64,000 bases of DNA from Hemicordylus capensis (taxonomy: Eukaryota > Chordata > Lepidosauria > Squamata > Cordylidae): the NCBI RefSeq assembly GCF_027244095.1, contig NC_069671.1, positions 310,001-374,000 of the forward strand. Reading direction: 5' to 3'. Below the pieces are notes generated by a model that was not told the DNA's origin, ran no database searches, and worked only from the letters and a program-made list of their open reading frames with translations. This document shows positions 53,150 to 63,975 of the stretch, piece after piece. Both the position numbers and the translations under genes were made by a program. Each line of letters begins with the position of its first letter. Position 1 is the stretch's first letter.

Positions 53150-53285
53150 GACGCTGAGTGATTTCTTGCTTTTAAATTTTTTGTTTTTGTTTTTAATTAA
53201 TATTTTACTTTTTAATCTTGTTGTAAACCACCCAGAGACACAAGTTTGGGGTGGTGTAAAAATATGATAAATAAATAAATAAATG
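53150..53285 (+). mobile_element. LINE 3'-tail relic (L2-like) with ATAA tail
   Basis: TTGTTGTAAACCACCCAGAG, ACACAAGTTTGGGGTGGTGT, AAAAATATGATAAATAAATA. Standard L2/CR1-like terminus with a TAAA tandem tail. Confidence 0.65.
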
Positions 53286-53299
53286 AAGAAGCAGCTAAA

Positions 53300-54040
53300 T
53301 AGTCTTGAATTGTCTTTTGTTCTGTAAGAACAGAGACCACTAGAGAATGGAAGAGAGCAGCAGGTATCAGATGCTGCAGACATGCAGGCCATGGGGCATA
53401 TGTGACCAATTGATCTATCATTTAGTGGGAGAGATTGAAGGAGGTTTTCCAACAGAAAACTATGATCCGTCAAGCCTCTCTCATGCTAAAATTGTGCAAC
53501 AAAAGATTCAAAGATGGGGGAAAGTTACAGGAGCACATAGACTCTTTCTTGGGAGTGTTGAAAGAATTATAAGAGCAAGTGAAAAGATTACCTGAACCAG
53601 CCAAACTGGGCTCTCACTAAATACTTTGACTAAGCATCACAAAAGTATTATTAACTTCCTGCAAATAAAAGAGAATGTGACTTGAAGTTTTGTTGGAGTT
53701 TGTTTGTTGGAGAAAACAAACAGAAGGGGAAGAAAACAAATGGAAAGGGAAGGAACAGTCCAAATTATGGTCATAAACTTACTAATGGCAGTCAATGTTT
53801 AGTGTGCTGCTCCTGGCTGTGTTGCAGATGTGGCACTGGCCAATGTTTACTTGCAAACGGGGCATGTGGTCCTGTTTGCTAACATGGCCATAGCCCTTGG
53901 GTCTGACATCAGTCGCAGGAGATGTGGCTGGGGCCCCAGGTGTGGCTCCTGACCACAGCAGCCCATTCTTTGGAAAGAAAAAACCCGCCCAGTGGTGGCT
54001 CTGACTCTGTTATGTGCCATGTTTGCAGAATAGTTTACTG
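53300..54040. other. Unassigned, possibly the front part of the adjoining retroelement
   Basis: Open stretches without recognised domains lie just before the Copia remnant. They may be its leading region, but I cannot show this. Confidence 0.25.
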
Positions 54041-56402
54041 AGTGTGAAAACCTCTACAAAAAGGGGCTGCAGAAGGACTGCATAACCTTATGGCATCATA
54101 GGATGGGTCACTGGAGTAAAGACAGCATCTTCAAGCTGGAAATGAAGCAGCTGAGAGGTATAAAAATAAAGCCATGCAAGTTTGAAAACAGGTGCATTGA
54201 GTGTGTTAAAGCAAATGCTATCAGAAATACATTACATACTCTTCAAACATGGAAATTCAGTCTAGTGAGGTCTTGGACTTAATCCATAGTGATATTCATG
54301 GTCTCTTCTCAGTGAAAACACCAGGGAGAAATTCATATATATATATTTTAATTGATCACTTTTCTCTCTATGTATGTATATATTTGCTGAAAGAGAAAAG
54401 TGAAGTACTGATGAATCTCAGAGAGTATGTGTGCAAAGTCACTAACAGATTTGGGAAGAAACCTAAGACTGTGTGTAGTGACAACAGTGGTGAAAATGGC
54501 AGAAACAACCGTGAGGAGTATTTAAAGGAACAGGGAATTAAGCTTAAAAGCACTATTCCCTATTTTCCAGAACAAAATGGAGTAGCTGAAAGGAAAAATA
54601 GGACTTTACTTGAAATGTGCAGAAGTATGTCACTTGAGGCAGGACTGGGAATAAGTACCAGGAGGGAGCTATTAAGACAGAAACTCATCTGCAATATAGA
54701 TTACCTACTAAAACCAAAGATTTCACTCCTTTTGAATTGTGGAAAGGAAGAAAACCCAGTTTAAAGCACATCAAAGTGTTCAGAAGTAAGCAGAGGGGAA
54801 AGCTGGACTGTAGAAGTGAGGAAGGAATTTTTGTGAGATATGAATTGGGCAGTAAAAATTATAGACTACTTGGCCCTGCTACGGACACTATCAAGTTGTG
54901 CAGTGTTGCTTACTTTGATGAGAAAGAAAAATCTAATGTCAATACGATATCTAATTGTGACTTAGTTATTCCCACAGGTGAAAAAGCTGAACAGAAATTG
55001 CAGTGACAGAAATTGCAATGACAGAAATTGCAATGACAAAGACAAAATCAACAATCTTGATGTTGCAGAGAGATCTGATCAAGAAGTGGTGACTGAACCA
55101 CAATTAGAGGTGAGATGTTCAAATATGGTTAATCAAGGGATTCCACCTAAAAGATTCTCTTTGGAGGCAAAAGAGGAGAAAATACCCAAATCTATAAGTT
55201 GGCATAAAACAAAAGGAATACCCAATTCAGATACACACAAGTGGATACAGTCTGCTAAGGAAGAGATCAGCTCACTTCATAAGAATAAGACATGGAGAGT
55301 TACTAGGAAACAGAAAGGCTAAAGGATACAAAGGGATGTTTACCATTAAGCATGATGAAAAAGGAGATATTCAAATATATAAAGCCAGGTTGGTTGCTAA
55401 GGGATATGCACATAAATATGCTGAGGACTATGAAGAGACCTTTGTACCAATAGTTAGGTGCACATCGATTAGCCTGTTACTTGCACTTGCTGCATCTAAG
55501 CTAGTGGATGTGCATCATTTAGACAGCATTTTTATGTGGTGATATCTAAGAGGGGATATATCCCTCTTTCATACATCAACATACATACATCAACCTCCAG
55601 GTTTTGAGAAGTTAGGTAAAGAAACTCTTGTGTATAAACTACAGAAAAGTATATACGGTCTTAAACAAGCAGCCATAGCTTGGAATGGGAAATTAAGTCA
55701 ATTGCTTCTGGAAGGATGTAGAGAGGGAAATGCCGATCCTTGTCTGTATACTAGAGAAAGGGAAGGAAGGTGGACATACATTCTTATATATGTAGATGAT
55801 CTGACTGTTTGTCATCAGGATAAGAAAGATTATGATGAGATTGTGAAGAATTTAAATAAAGAAGTAGAAATTAAAGATTTGGGTGAAATATCTCAGGATA
55901 CAAATAAACAGATGAGATGATGGAAGTTTACACTCAATCAGAGGCAAAAGAGAATGGCCTTAATTGAGTGTCTTGGTATAATAAAGGCAGAAGAGTACTC
56001 CAATGGAAGTGGGTTTCTTAAAGGAGAAGGAATCCAATGAGTCTCTGGAAAGCAATGAAAACTACAGACTGGGAATTGGCAAGTTACCGTTCATTACATC
56101 AGTATCGCATCCTGATATTGCAGCAGTTGTTGGGATATTGTGTAGGAAAAAGAATTCACCAACAAAGAAGGACTAGATTGCACTTAAAAGAACTGCACAG
56201 CATTTAAAGGGCACAGCAGACCTGGAATTAGTACTGCCAGCATGTGAGCAACCCAAGTGAGTAGGATACCTGAATGCCAACTGGGCTGAAGATGGAGAAG
56301 GGAAAAAGTCAACTAGGAGCAAAGTATTTTTCTATGGAGGAGGGGAAATCTCATGGTTAAGCAAGAAACAATCTAGTGATGCTTTATCTTCAACCAAAGC
56401 TC
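54041..56402 (+). mobile_element. Ty1/Copia-type LTR retrotransposon fossil
   Basis: Fossil on the + strand. Recognisable parts in order: integrase core (54249-54764, with the Copia-typical PEQNGVAERKNRTL word), reverse transcriptase (55336-55920, with KARLVAKGYAHK, QKSIYGLKQA and YVDDL) and an RNase H-like part (about 56230-56400). The order integrase-then-RT identifies Copia rather than Gypsy. No LTR pair was recognised. The element is broken many times (at least about half a dozen breaks) and is not functional. Its right end abuts a GT microsatellite. The age cannot be estimated without LTRs, but the decay suggests an old insertion. Confidence 0.85.

Positions 56403-56405
<3 letters not shown>

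Positions 56406-56459
<54 letters not shown>
56406..56459. repeat. (GT)n microsatellite
   Basis: About 27 GT units at the right edge of the Copia fossil. Confidence 0.97.
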
Positions 56460-56461
<2 letters not shown>

Positions 56462-57479
56462 CTTATTTGTATACCACCCAAAATACAAGAGAGGGGGGGG
56501 GCTGTCTGCAGAGCGCCACTCCCAGGACTTTCTTGTGAGGCTGCTTCTGTGGACCCCACTGTGCAGGATCTGCTGCTGAGCGGGTGCTTTTCCTCCTCCT
56601 GCTGCCTGGGAAAGGGGCATCTGTCAAGGCCGGACACAGGGAGGAGCAGAGCTCCCTGCACCAGCCCAGCCTTGGCAGGGGTGGCAAGAGAGAGAGCAGC
56701 TGCAGCTGAACCGGAGGGTTCCCAGGCCTCACAATGGCAGCCTCCCAGAGGGGTGAGGGAGCTCCGTGCTGACTTATCCCCGGCAGGAGGCAGAGATCTG
56801 GAGGGGATGAAAACAGAGCCGGCCTCGGCAAGGCCTGGAGGGAGGCAGCAGGTGCTCGCTTGGGCCAGAGCCCAGCGCTGGCGTCCGATGGTGTCAAGGA
56901 GCACCGCAGCCCTCCGAGCTGCTCTAGACCCTCAGCCGAATCCAGTGGCCCAGCCGCTGCTGGACTAGACCACTTGAGGCCGTAGGCAGAAGGCTGCTGC
57001 TCTGTGTGCTTCTTCGTGGTTAGATAAAAAATGGTGGCAGAACAGACTGTACCACTCCAAACTGCAGGGGGGGACGGGAATCTTGTTCTTGAACTGTTGC
57101 CGATATTTACCCAAGTTGAAGGCAACTCCAAATTGAAGATGATTTGCTTTTAAAATGCAGATCAAATAGAGGTCATGAGAAGAAGAGGACTAAGAGACAC
57201 ACATACACACCCCGATTTCTAACCGGCTCTCTGCAAGGAAAAAACTGGCACCACAAGGAGAAGGCAGGACTGGGACATTTCGGACATGCGAGAGTTTTTT
57301 GTTTTTGTTTAAAACAGGGTTTGGGGTGCAGGGAGTTTTGGCATGAGGCAGAAAACAAAACTGGCATGTGCACACACACACACGCTTGCAGAGGATGCGA
57401 CCCCCTCCCTTTGCGGCTTGCATCTTGCTCCCTGCTGTGCCCATTGGGTGGCCTCCAGTCAAAAGCCAGACCAGTCAGG
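56460..57479. other. Unassigned intergenic sequence between the Copia fossil and the SDSL-like 3' end
   Basis: GC-rich part at 56500-56960, then mixed sequence with a short CA run near 57370-57382. No recognised gene. Confidence 0.4.
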
Positions 57480-57868
57480 AGTCAAGCGGTTCTTTTTATT
57501 AGCAAGGGACTGAGCGTGTGCACACCACATCTTAGTACTCCTTAGCACTGCCCGGGGGTGTGGCTTTAAAGCGAGGGCACTGAAGCATCCCCCAGTCGTC
57601 TTCCATGGCTCAAGCCAGCCAGCCAAGCCTTCTTATCACAGGGTAACACAGAACAGCCCCAACCTGGGCTCATGGGTGAATTGAACCTTGAGGGGGGCAG
57701 GGGGGCGGAATCCTTCCTGACCCCCAATCTGGCATTTGGGTCAGGGCGGGGCAAACAGCTGCCCTTAGCAGCAGCTGGAAGGGTTCCTTCCCCATCCCAG
57801 CCCCACGGTGGTCCGAGTCAACCAGAGGGAAGCCCCCCCCCGCCACAGGCCATGATCTCTGGCCGCCT
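57480..57868 (-). other. SDSL: SDSL-like 3' UTR with poly(A) signal
   Basis: Sequence downstream of the SDSL-like stop codon on the - strand. AATAAA (reading on -) lies at 57500-57495 in the context CTAATAAAAAG, about 370 nt past the stop, and is the first canonical signal. Cleavage would be near 57480. Confidence 0.55.
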
Positions 57869-58065
57869 TCAGGGCATCCCCAGCCGGCTCTTCAGGGCTC
57901 GGAGCCCCTCCAGCTGGATGCCGCTCCCCCCGCACACGATGACCACGACGGGGCCCGGCAGGGGCCTGCACAAACGCCCCTCGGCCTGCAGCTGCTGGAG
58001 GTGGCCGGAGTAGAGCAGAGCCAGGGAGGCACCACAGGCCGGCTCCACCAACATGCGCTCATCAT
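57869..58065 (-). CDS. SDSL: SDSL-like last coding exon (f): DDERMLVEPACGA to stop
   Basis: 197-nt terminal exon encoding DDERMLVEPACGASLALLYSG, then PVVVIVCGGSGIQL and the C-terminus RLGMP, followed by the stop at 57869. The VCGGS cysteine lies near the PLP ring in solved relatives. Confidence 0.92.
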
Positions 58066-61000
58066 CTGGGGGAGGAGAAGGAAGCATTGCAGGCTGGTCA
58101 TTAATGGCAGGGGGGCTGTGCCTCCCCGCCCCCCCGCAAGCACACAAATGCCCGGACGAAGAAGGGAAACTCACAGCCTCATCAGGAGAGCGAGAGAGAG
58201 AGAGAGCGCCCTGCAATCCCGCCTTCCTGCTGCTGGAGCGTCCTCTCCCACGACTGGCCAGAAAAGGTGCCAATCAAGCTATCCTGTCTTCTGATTGTTT
58301 GGGGGCTCCCCGAAGCATTGCCCACCCAGCCCAAGGAAAAATGCCCAGCCTGATTGCAAGAGCTCAGAGGGCAGGTAAGGAGGCCTGCTGGGTCAAGCAG
58401 CTTCTCTGAGGCACTGCATGATGCCTCCTCCTACAGAGGGCTGGAACACACACCCCCCACCCCATCCCTCCCGATGTCGCCCCCACCTTCCATGAAGCCT
58501 TGGGCTGAACCCTGCAGAGCCAGCCAGACATTCACTCCCCGGAAGCAGCACAGGCGTCTTTTAAAAACAAAACAAAAAAACCCTGGAAAGTGGTCCCAGG
58601 AGGCTGCCAGCCTGAGTGGAAGGACAGCAACAGCCGGAGGGAACTACTCCACTCTTTCCCCTCGAGCCATTGCTCCATTCAACATTGCCATCTTCCTCCT
58701 CACACGGTTTTTCTCCCAGCAGGGAAAAGATTCAGGAACCCCATATATTTTCCCTTGTGGGTGGAAAAGCAGCTGGGGTGGTTGGAAGCAGAAAAGGAGC
58801 AGGAAGGGCCAGGGTTAAGACGCCGCTCCCCCCACCCCGACTGCTCTCCCATTTCCCGTTGCAGTCACCAAGGCTGCTTTCCGACGTGATGAGGCTTCCT
58901 TCCCCTGCCTAGCATCTTGTGTCCTCTTCTCCCAGCCGAAACATCTAATATATGTGTAAGTGTGCTGGGGCTACCATGTCAGCTTCCTCTTCCTCTCTGC
59001 TAGCAATGTAAACTCTCATACTGCTTGGGTGGGTGTGGGTGGGGGGAGGCATTATGGGGTGGGAAGGGGCCGGTTAAGTTAACCCTTCCCCTTCCCCTCC
59101 CCCCCCCCCGTCTGTCAACCCCAATAGCTGCTGTTTCTCCTGCTGGGGAAAACACAGAGAAAGCAGGCCAAAGAGAGAGAGGGACCTGAAACTGACATTA
59201 ATCCCAAGAGCGGGAACGGGAGCATTTCCAGGAGGGGCTTTTAGCTCGCTCCTCCTCCGGAATGGAGGGTGTGTGCTTGCATTTCGGCCAGATTCACCCT
59301 GAAGTCCCTGCGAGTTATCGGGAACACTCCAGACGCAATTCGGGTTTTTCATTACACATTGGAACACAGCCCGATTTGCAGCGGGAAATGACTTGACTAG
59401 CAAGCCAGAGGTTGCCGGTTTGAATCCCTGCTGGTACCTATATTGGGCAGCAGTGATCTAGGAAGATGCTGAAAGGCATCATCATCTCACACTGTGCGGG
59501 AGGAGGCCATGGTCAACCCCTCCTGTATTCTCCCAAAGCCAGCCACAGGGCTCTGTCATCGCCAGGGGTTGACACCACCTCGGTGGCACACTTTACCTTT
59601 ACCTTTTTAAAAAAACAGTTTTGGCTTCAGTTTTGGGGGGCAAATTGGAACTCCCAGTAAAGTCTGCTGTCTGGAAATGCTCCCGGGCAAAGAAAGCCAC
59701 CCCTGACAGCCACGAGGGGGCAGCCTTTGCTTGCAGTTGTGTGTGCTGCTCCCCCAGGAGCTCCTCCGTGCTCTGGGTCTGTCTGACACTTCAGGGGACC
59801 CCAAGAGCAGAGCAAAGGGGCCAGCCTCGCTCCCCACCCCCGGGCGGGCACCCTCTGGGAGACCCCCCCCCGGCCCCACTTACCCAGGAAGTGCTCCACG
59901 GCCGCCACGGCCTCCACATCCTCCAGCACATGCGAGATGATGGGCCACTCGCTGGCACAGTCCAGAGCCCGCTGTGCCACCGTCTTGGCCCCCAGGCACG
60001 TTGCCACGCTGCGGGGGGGGGAGAGAGAGAGAGAGAGAGAGAGCGCAAATAGCCGGGCGGTTGACACAACTGGAGCACGCCTGCCTGCCTGCCTGCCTGC
60101 GGCTCTCACTCAGAGGGCGCTGCTGCTCTGCTCGCGGAGGCTGCTGCTGCTGCTTCTTCCCTGAGCCAAACCCGCCTCCTCCCAACTCATCTCTTGCAGC
60201 TAGCCCAGGCGCAGGTTGCCCGGCTCCCCTTGGAATGCCGGCCTTGGGCTTCTCTTTCTCCAGGCTGGCTGGCTTCAATGTATTGCATTCAGTATTTTAT
60301 TTTACTTTATATTTATTTATATTGTTGTGTAAACCACTTTGTTGGAAAGTGGCATATCAATATCCGCCGTATCCATCTCCGTATCGACTTGATTGCAGGC
60401 CTCTCCCCCCCTGCTCAGGGTGGCTGAGGCTGGCAGAAAGAGGGCTGAGCCAGGCACGGAGCAGACCCGCTTCGCTTCGGCAACATGGCTGCAGCGTCCG
60501 TCGTGGGCCTCCTCGTAAGGCTAGTTGGGCACAAGACCTCTGGTGCTGAGCTGGACACTGAGTCCATCTAGCTCAGCATAGTCTGGCGATGGCTCTCAAG
60601 GCCTTCAGGGAGAGAAAGGCCTTTCCCAGCCCGCAGCCAGGGAGCGAACTTGGGCCCTCCTGGGTGCAAGGCAGGGGCTCCTCCTCATAGCTGCTGCAGG
60701 CCTGGGCCAAGCAGTCGGCTAGGGACAGGTGAAGCGGCCCCACTGAGTCGGACCCCCATATTCCCTGCACTGGCTTCCGGCCACTCTCCTGGGTTTCAGC
60801 CAGGAGTCTCTCCTAGTCCCACCCAGGCCAGACGCTGCTGAGCTGCGGACAAGCCCTGCACCTGTTGATCCGGAGTGACTCTGTTCTCTGCCCATGGCCT
60901 GGAAGGCGAGTTTGTTCCTGCCAACAGGCAGAGCCCAAAGACAGGGGAGCCGGATAAGAACGTCAGAGGGTGGCAGGGGTGCTTTTGACCCCTTGGGGAG

Positions 61001-63975
61001 GGTTTTTTGGCAGGGTGGGGGCTTCTTGGGAAATGGTTTGATTTACGTAACTGTGCCAGGTGGATTCAATGCGTGTTTTGAAAGGGGCCGTCCGAGAGAG
61101 GAGGTGGGCTGGAATCCAGACCGCAGCTTCTGACACAGCCTTGGCCGGGGGGGGGGGGCGGGGGGGGGGGCGTGTGTGACTTCCCGCGTGGAGAACCCAC
61201 CTGGTGATCTCCGGCAGGGTGGCCAGGTGCCCGGCCTGGAGGGCTGCGCTGTAGCTGTCGGCGCCTCTGGTCTCCACGGCCACGATGGGCACGTCCCGCC
61301 AGCCCACCTTTTGCAGGCCAGACACCACCCCAGCCAGGAGGCCTCCTCCTCCCACCGACAGCACCACCACGCCAGGCTTGGCCTCCAGGCAGTCCCGCAG
61401 CTCCTGGGCCAGGCTGCTGTGGCCCTTCCTGCGGGGAGAGGAGGCACCCGAGCAGCCCTGAGAACTGGCCCAGTCCAGGCTCTCTCTCCTCTTCCCCAGG
61501 AGAGCCCCAGCTGAGGACCTGCGGAAGAGATCCCTACGGGGAGGCCCTCCTGGCTGGAAGCTGAGCGGCACAAGCGCAACGGAACACACATCCAAGGGCC
61601 GCCCCTGGGCTGCAGTGTACATTGGACCCCCCTTCTGAACTCTCTCCTGCCTTTGCTGTGTAATTCAAGGGGTTTGTATGTATGCAAAGGCTTCCAAAAT
61701 GGAAAACTGATTCAAACGCCAAGGAGTTGGAGACAAAGCAGTTTCGGCTCCATAGGATGTTCTAACCATGCAAAGGTCTTTTTGCTTCTGGGAGTGAAGC
61801 CACCAAGCCAGCCTTGCCAGAAATTAACCGCAGATCTCCGTCAAATCATGAAGCTCTTGGCTCAACTCCCTCAACCTAACCAAAGAGGCTTTTCTGAAAT
61901 CGGTGCTAATTCCCGGGGGTTCTAGCAGCACAAATGCATGCGGCAGCCAGAAGATGTTGCACAAAACTGTGAACCGGCTGCTTGTGCCATTTCTTGGGTA
62001 CCGCCCAATAAAATATAGACTTTCTAATATCCTGCCCAACCACATGCTAACCAACCCAACCACTTTCTTCCAAAAGGCTGTTAGTTCTGGAGGAGAGGAA
62101 AACCCAAGTCACAAAGAAACCTGAGTGGGCCCAACAAGGGGTCTCTTTGGCAGGCCACAGGAGAAGGAAGGGGAGGGCCGGGCCGGGGGCGGGGTGCTTC
62201 TCCTGGGAGGGAGGCCAGAGCAGAGCGCCCTCCCCTGGAATGCCTCTCCAAAGCTCTCACCAGACAAAGGGGTGGTCAAAGGGGTGGACGTTGACCCAGC
62301 CGTCCTTCTCAGCCAGCGCCAAGGCCCGGTCGTTGGCATCGTCCCACACCTGCGGAAGCAGAAGCAAGACGGGCTCCACTGAGAGCAGCTGCTGGCCAGG
62401 CCGGCCCTTTCATGAGCCCCAGCGAGGCAGTCGCCTCAGGCAGTGGGCTTCTGGGACGCCAAGGTGCCCCGCTCCCGCCACCTGCTCTTTGGGAACGTTG
62501 CAAGGAGGGGCCGCCCTCACCGCCCCTGCAAAAAAGGCCTGCGAGAGGAGGCTGCTGCTGCCGGCATCCCCTCTCAAAGCATGCAGGGGCTGGCTTTTGC
62601 AGGGTGGGGTTGCCCCCCCCCCGGCAAGGGGCAAGGCTGCATCTCATGGCTGCATCCAACCCTTTGCCACCGTTAGTGCTGGCCAAGCCTCTGTCTAGGC
62701 AGCTCACAAGCCAACGATGGTCCCGGAGGCCGCCCTGATGGGTCTGAAGTGGCTTCCCAAGGGGGGGGGGAGGGAGGAAGCCGGGAGAGGCTGCGGGAGA
62801 GGCAGGGAGGCTCCACCTGATGGGAGGGGCTGGTGCAGGTGCAGAGGGACACCGCCCCCCCTCAGTGAAGGGTGCCTGTCTCTGGCTGTGTCTGGGGAGG
62901 CCGCAGAGGCTTTCTGGAGAGCCCGGTCTGCGGAAAGCGGCAGCAGGAGAGCTGCAGCAGTCCGCCCGCCTGCCGGGCCCCGCTTACCTTTCCAAAGACC
63001 TCCACCTCCGCCCTCTGCTCTTCCAGCTTCCTCACCACCAGCGGGGGGGTGCTCCCGGGGACGATGACGGTGGCCGGGATCCCGAGTTTGCGGGCAGCGT
63101 AGGCGGTAGCAAGCCCAGCATTGCCCCCTGCAGGAGGGCAGAGGAAGCGCGCAAGAAGAGCCCGCTGGGCCGGCCCAAGCCCCCTCCAGGCCAGCAGCCG
63201 GCCCCACTCAACCCAAGAGGGAGCCTCCGGGGGGCCCACAAGCGATCCCCGTCCCTGGGTCTGGCCCGCCTCTTCACCCGAGGCAGACCCCAAGGCAGAG
63301 TCCAGGGCTGCAGAGGAAGCAGCCGTCCGGGAGGCCCCCCCCTTGACCGGAGGAGGCCCCTCACATCTGCTGCACCTCCCCTCTGGCCTGAGGATGCCCC
63401 GTTGCCCTCTTCCGACCCTTCTGGCTCAGGCAAGGATGCTGAAGCCCCCCCCCCGCCCCGTCCCCACAGCAGTACTTCCGCTCTGCCACAGCCCACCCCT
63501 GCAGAATAAGGTTCAGGCCCCTGAAGCCGGGAGCCGGCGGGGGCAGGGGGCAGGGAGAGGGATCCGGGGCTCCTAATGGTGGTGGCCTCTCAGGTGTGAC
63601 CCCAAGCCTGGCAAGCCTCACCGCAGAACTCCCTGCTGTGCCTTGGGACGGGGTGTGGGTGTGTGTGGCCGGTGCCTGCCTCCTCTCAGGCACAAGCTCA
63701 CAGCCGGGTCCCCTAGAGCAGCCTGCTGCCTCCCGCTCCCCTTCAGACTTGGGGTGGTTCTCTCTTGCAGCCGCTCAGGAGGAGGAGGAGGAGGAGGAGG
63801 AGGGATGCACCCCCAAACACCGGTCAGTTCCTCTAGCCCTCCGGGCAGATCAAAGGGCTTGGTGAAGGGCTGGGTCCCCTCCTGAGGGTTGTTTCTGTGG
63901 CTCAGGCGGGAGGAGGCCGGTTCTAAAGGCTTTACCTGATGAGCAAACCAGGTGCTGGCAGCCCCTCCTGGCAAC
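57869..63975 (-). CDS. SDSL: SDSL-like L-serine/L-threonine dehydratase, last six coding exons (5' end beyond window)
   Basis: PLP-dependent fold-type II enzyme of amino-acid catabolism, cytosolic; the family converts serine to pyruvate and threonine to 2-oxobutyrate with release of ammonia. Exons read on the - strand: 63975-63936, 63127-62988, 62349-62261, 61428-61201, 60008-59884 and 58065-57869. They sum to 819 nt (272 residues plus stop) and match human SDSL from about residue 59 to the end. Visible motifs are CSSGGNAG (substrate/cofactor loop), SVGGGGLLAG (phosphate-binding glycine loop), VEPACGA and VVVIVCGGS with the conserved cysteine near the cofactor ring. All introns are GT-AG with consistent phases. 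The exon with the Schiff-base lysine (SFKIRG in relatives) lies to the right of 64000. SDSL is preferred over the paralogue SDS because of SSGGN, WKGH and DDERMLVEPACGA; some annotations may call it SDS-like. It converges on LHX5, as in human. Confidence 0.9.
58066..59367 (-). other. SDSL: SDSL-like last intron, unique part
   Basis: Part of the 1818-bp intron between exons (e) and (f). Short GA run near 58190-58207. No additional exon seen. Confidence 0.6.
59368..59608 (+). mobile_element. Sauria-type SINE, copy C, in an SDSL-like intron
   Basis: GCGGGAAATGACTTGACTAG, GGTTGCCGGTTTGAATCCCT (B-box), GGGCAGCAGTGATCTAGGAA, GCGGGAGGAGGCCATGG. Tail GGGGTTGACACCACCTCGG, TGGCACACTTTACCTTTACC. It lies antisense to the host gene. 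Confidence 0.85.
59884..60008 (-). CDS. SDSL: SDSL-like exon (e): VATCLGAKTVAQRAL to VEHFL
   Basis: 125-nt exon aligning with SVAKSLGAKTVAARALE and EDTEAVSAVQQLL of human SDSL. It begins by completing the split serine (AG|C) and ends with one base of an aspartate codon. Donor GTAAGT. Confidence 0.9.
60019..60044. repeat. (GA)n microsatellite in an SDSL-like intron
   Basis: About 12 GA units a few bases upstream (in gene sense) of the exon (e) acceptor. On the - strand this forms part of the pyrimidine tract. Confidence 0.9.
60284..60375 (+). mobile_element. LINE 3'-tail relic (L2-like)
   Basis: TATTTATTTATATTGTTGTG, TAAACCACTTTGTTGGAAAG, TGGCATATCAATA. Tail of the same general type as 53150-53285. 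Confidence 0.55.
60557..60700 (-). mobile_element. tRNA-headed SINE relic, reverse orientation
   Basis: GAGTCCATCTAGCTCAGCAT, GTCTGGCGATGGCTCTCAAG and GGGAGCGAACTTGGGCCCTC are the reverse complement of the SINE body and B-box seen at 42991 and 44970. Confidence 0.5.
61201..61428 (-). CDS. SDSL: SDSL-like exon (d): KGHSSL to LPEIT
   Basis: 228-nt exon with KGHSSLAQELRDCL, the tetraglycine loop VLSVGGGGLLAGVVSGL, and VGWRDVPIVAVETRGADS. It ends in LPEIT plus AG of a split serine. The glycine loop holds the phosphate of PLP in this family. Donor GTGGGT, acceptor CCTGCAG-like (CCGCAG). Confidence 0.92.
62261..62349 (-). CDS. SDSL: SDSL-like exon (c): VWDDAN to HPFVW
   Basis: 89-nt exon encoding VWDDANDRALALAEKDGW and then VNVHPFDHPFVW. 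The last W codon is split TG|G with the next exon. Relatives read VWDEAN and PPFDHPLIW here. The acceptor is TTCCGCAG and the donor GTGAGA. Confidence 0.9.
62988..63127 (-). CDS. SDSL: SDSL-like exon (b): GGNAG loop to EVEVFGK
   Basis: 140-nt exon beginning with the GGNAG part of the cofactor loop. It continues through AAYAARKLGIPAT-like sequence (here TAYAARKLGIPATVIVP) and ends EVEVFGK at a GTAAGC donor. It is in frame with its neighbours and has no lesion. Confidence 0.9.
63936..63975 (-). CDS. SDSL: SDSL-like exon (a): RRGCQHLVCSS
   Basis: 40-nt exon reading VARRGCQHLVCSS plus one base. The acceptor is CCATTGCAG (on the - strand) and the donor GTAAAG. It aligns with MAKKGCRHLVCSS of human SDSL. 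The preceding exons are outside the window. Confidence 0.85.

Noticed and set aside
57869-63975. Assignment of the dehydratase gene to SDS
   Set aside because: SSGGN, WKGH and DDERMLVEPACGA fit SDSL better, but without the first exons the choice remains a preference.
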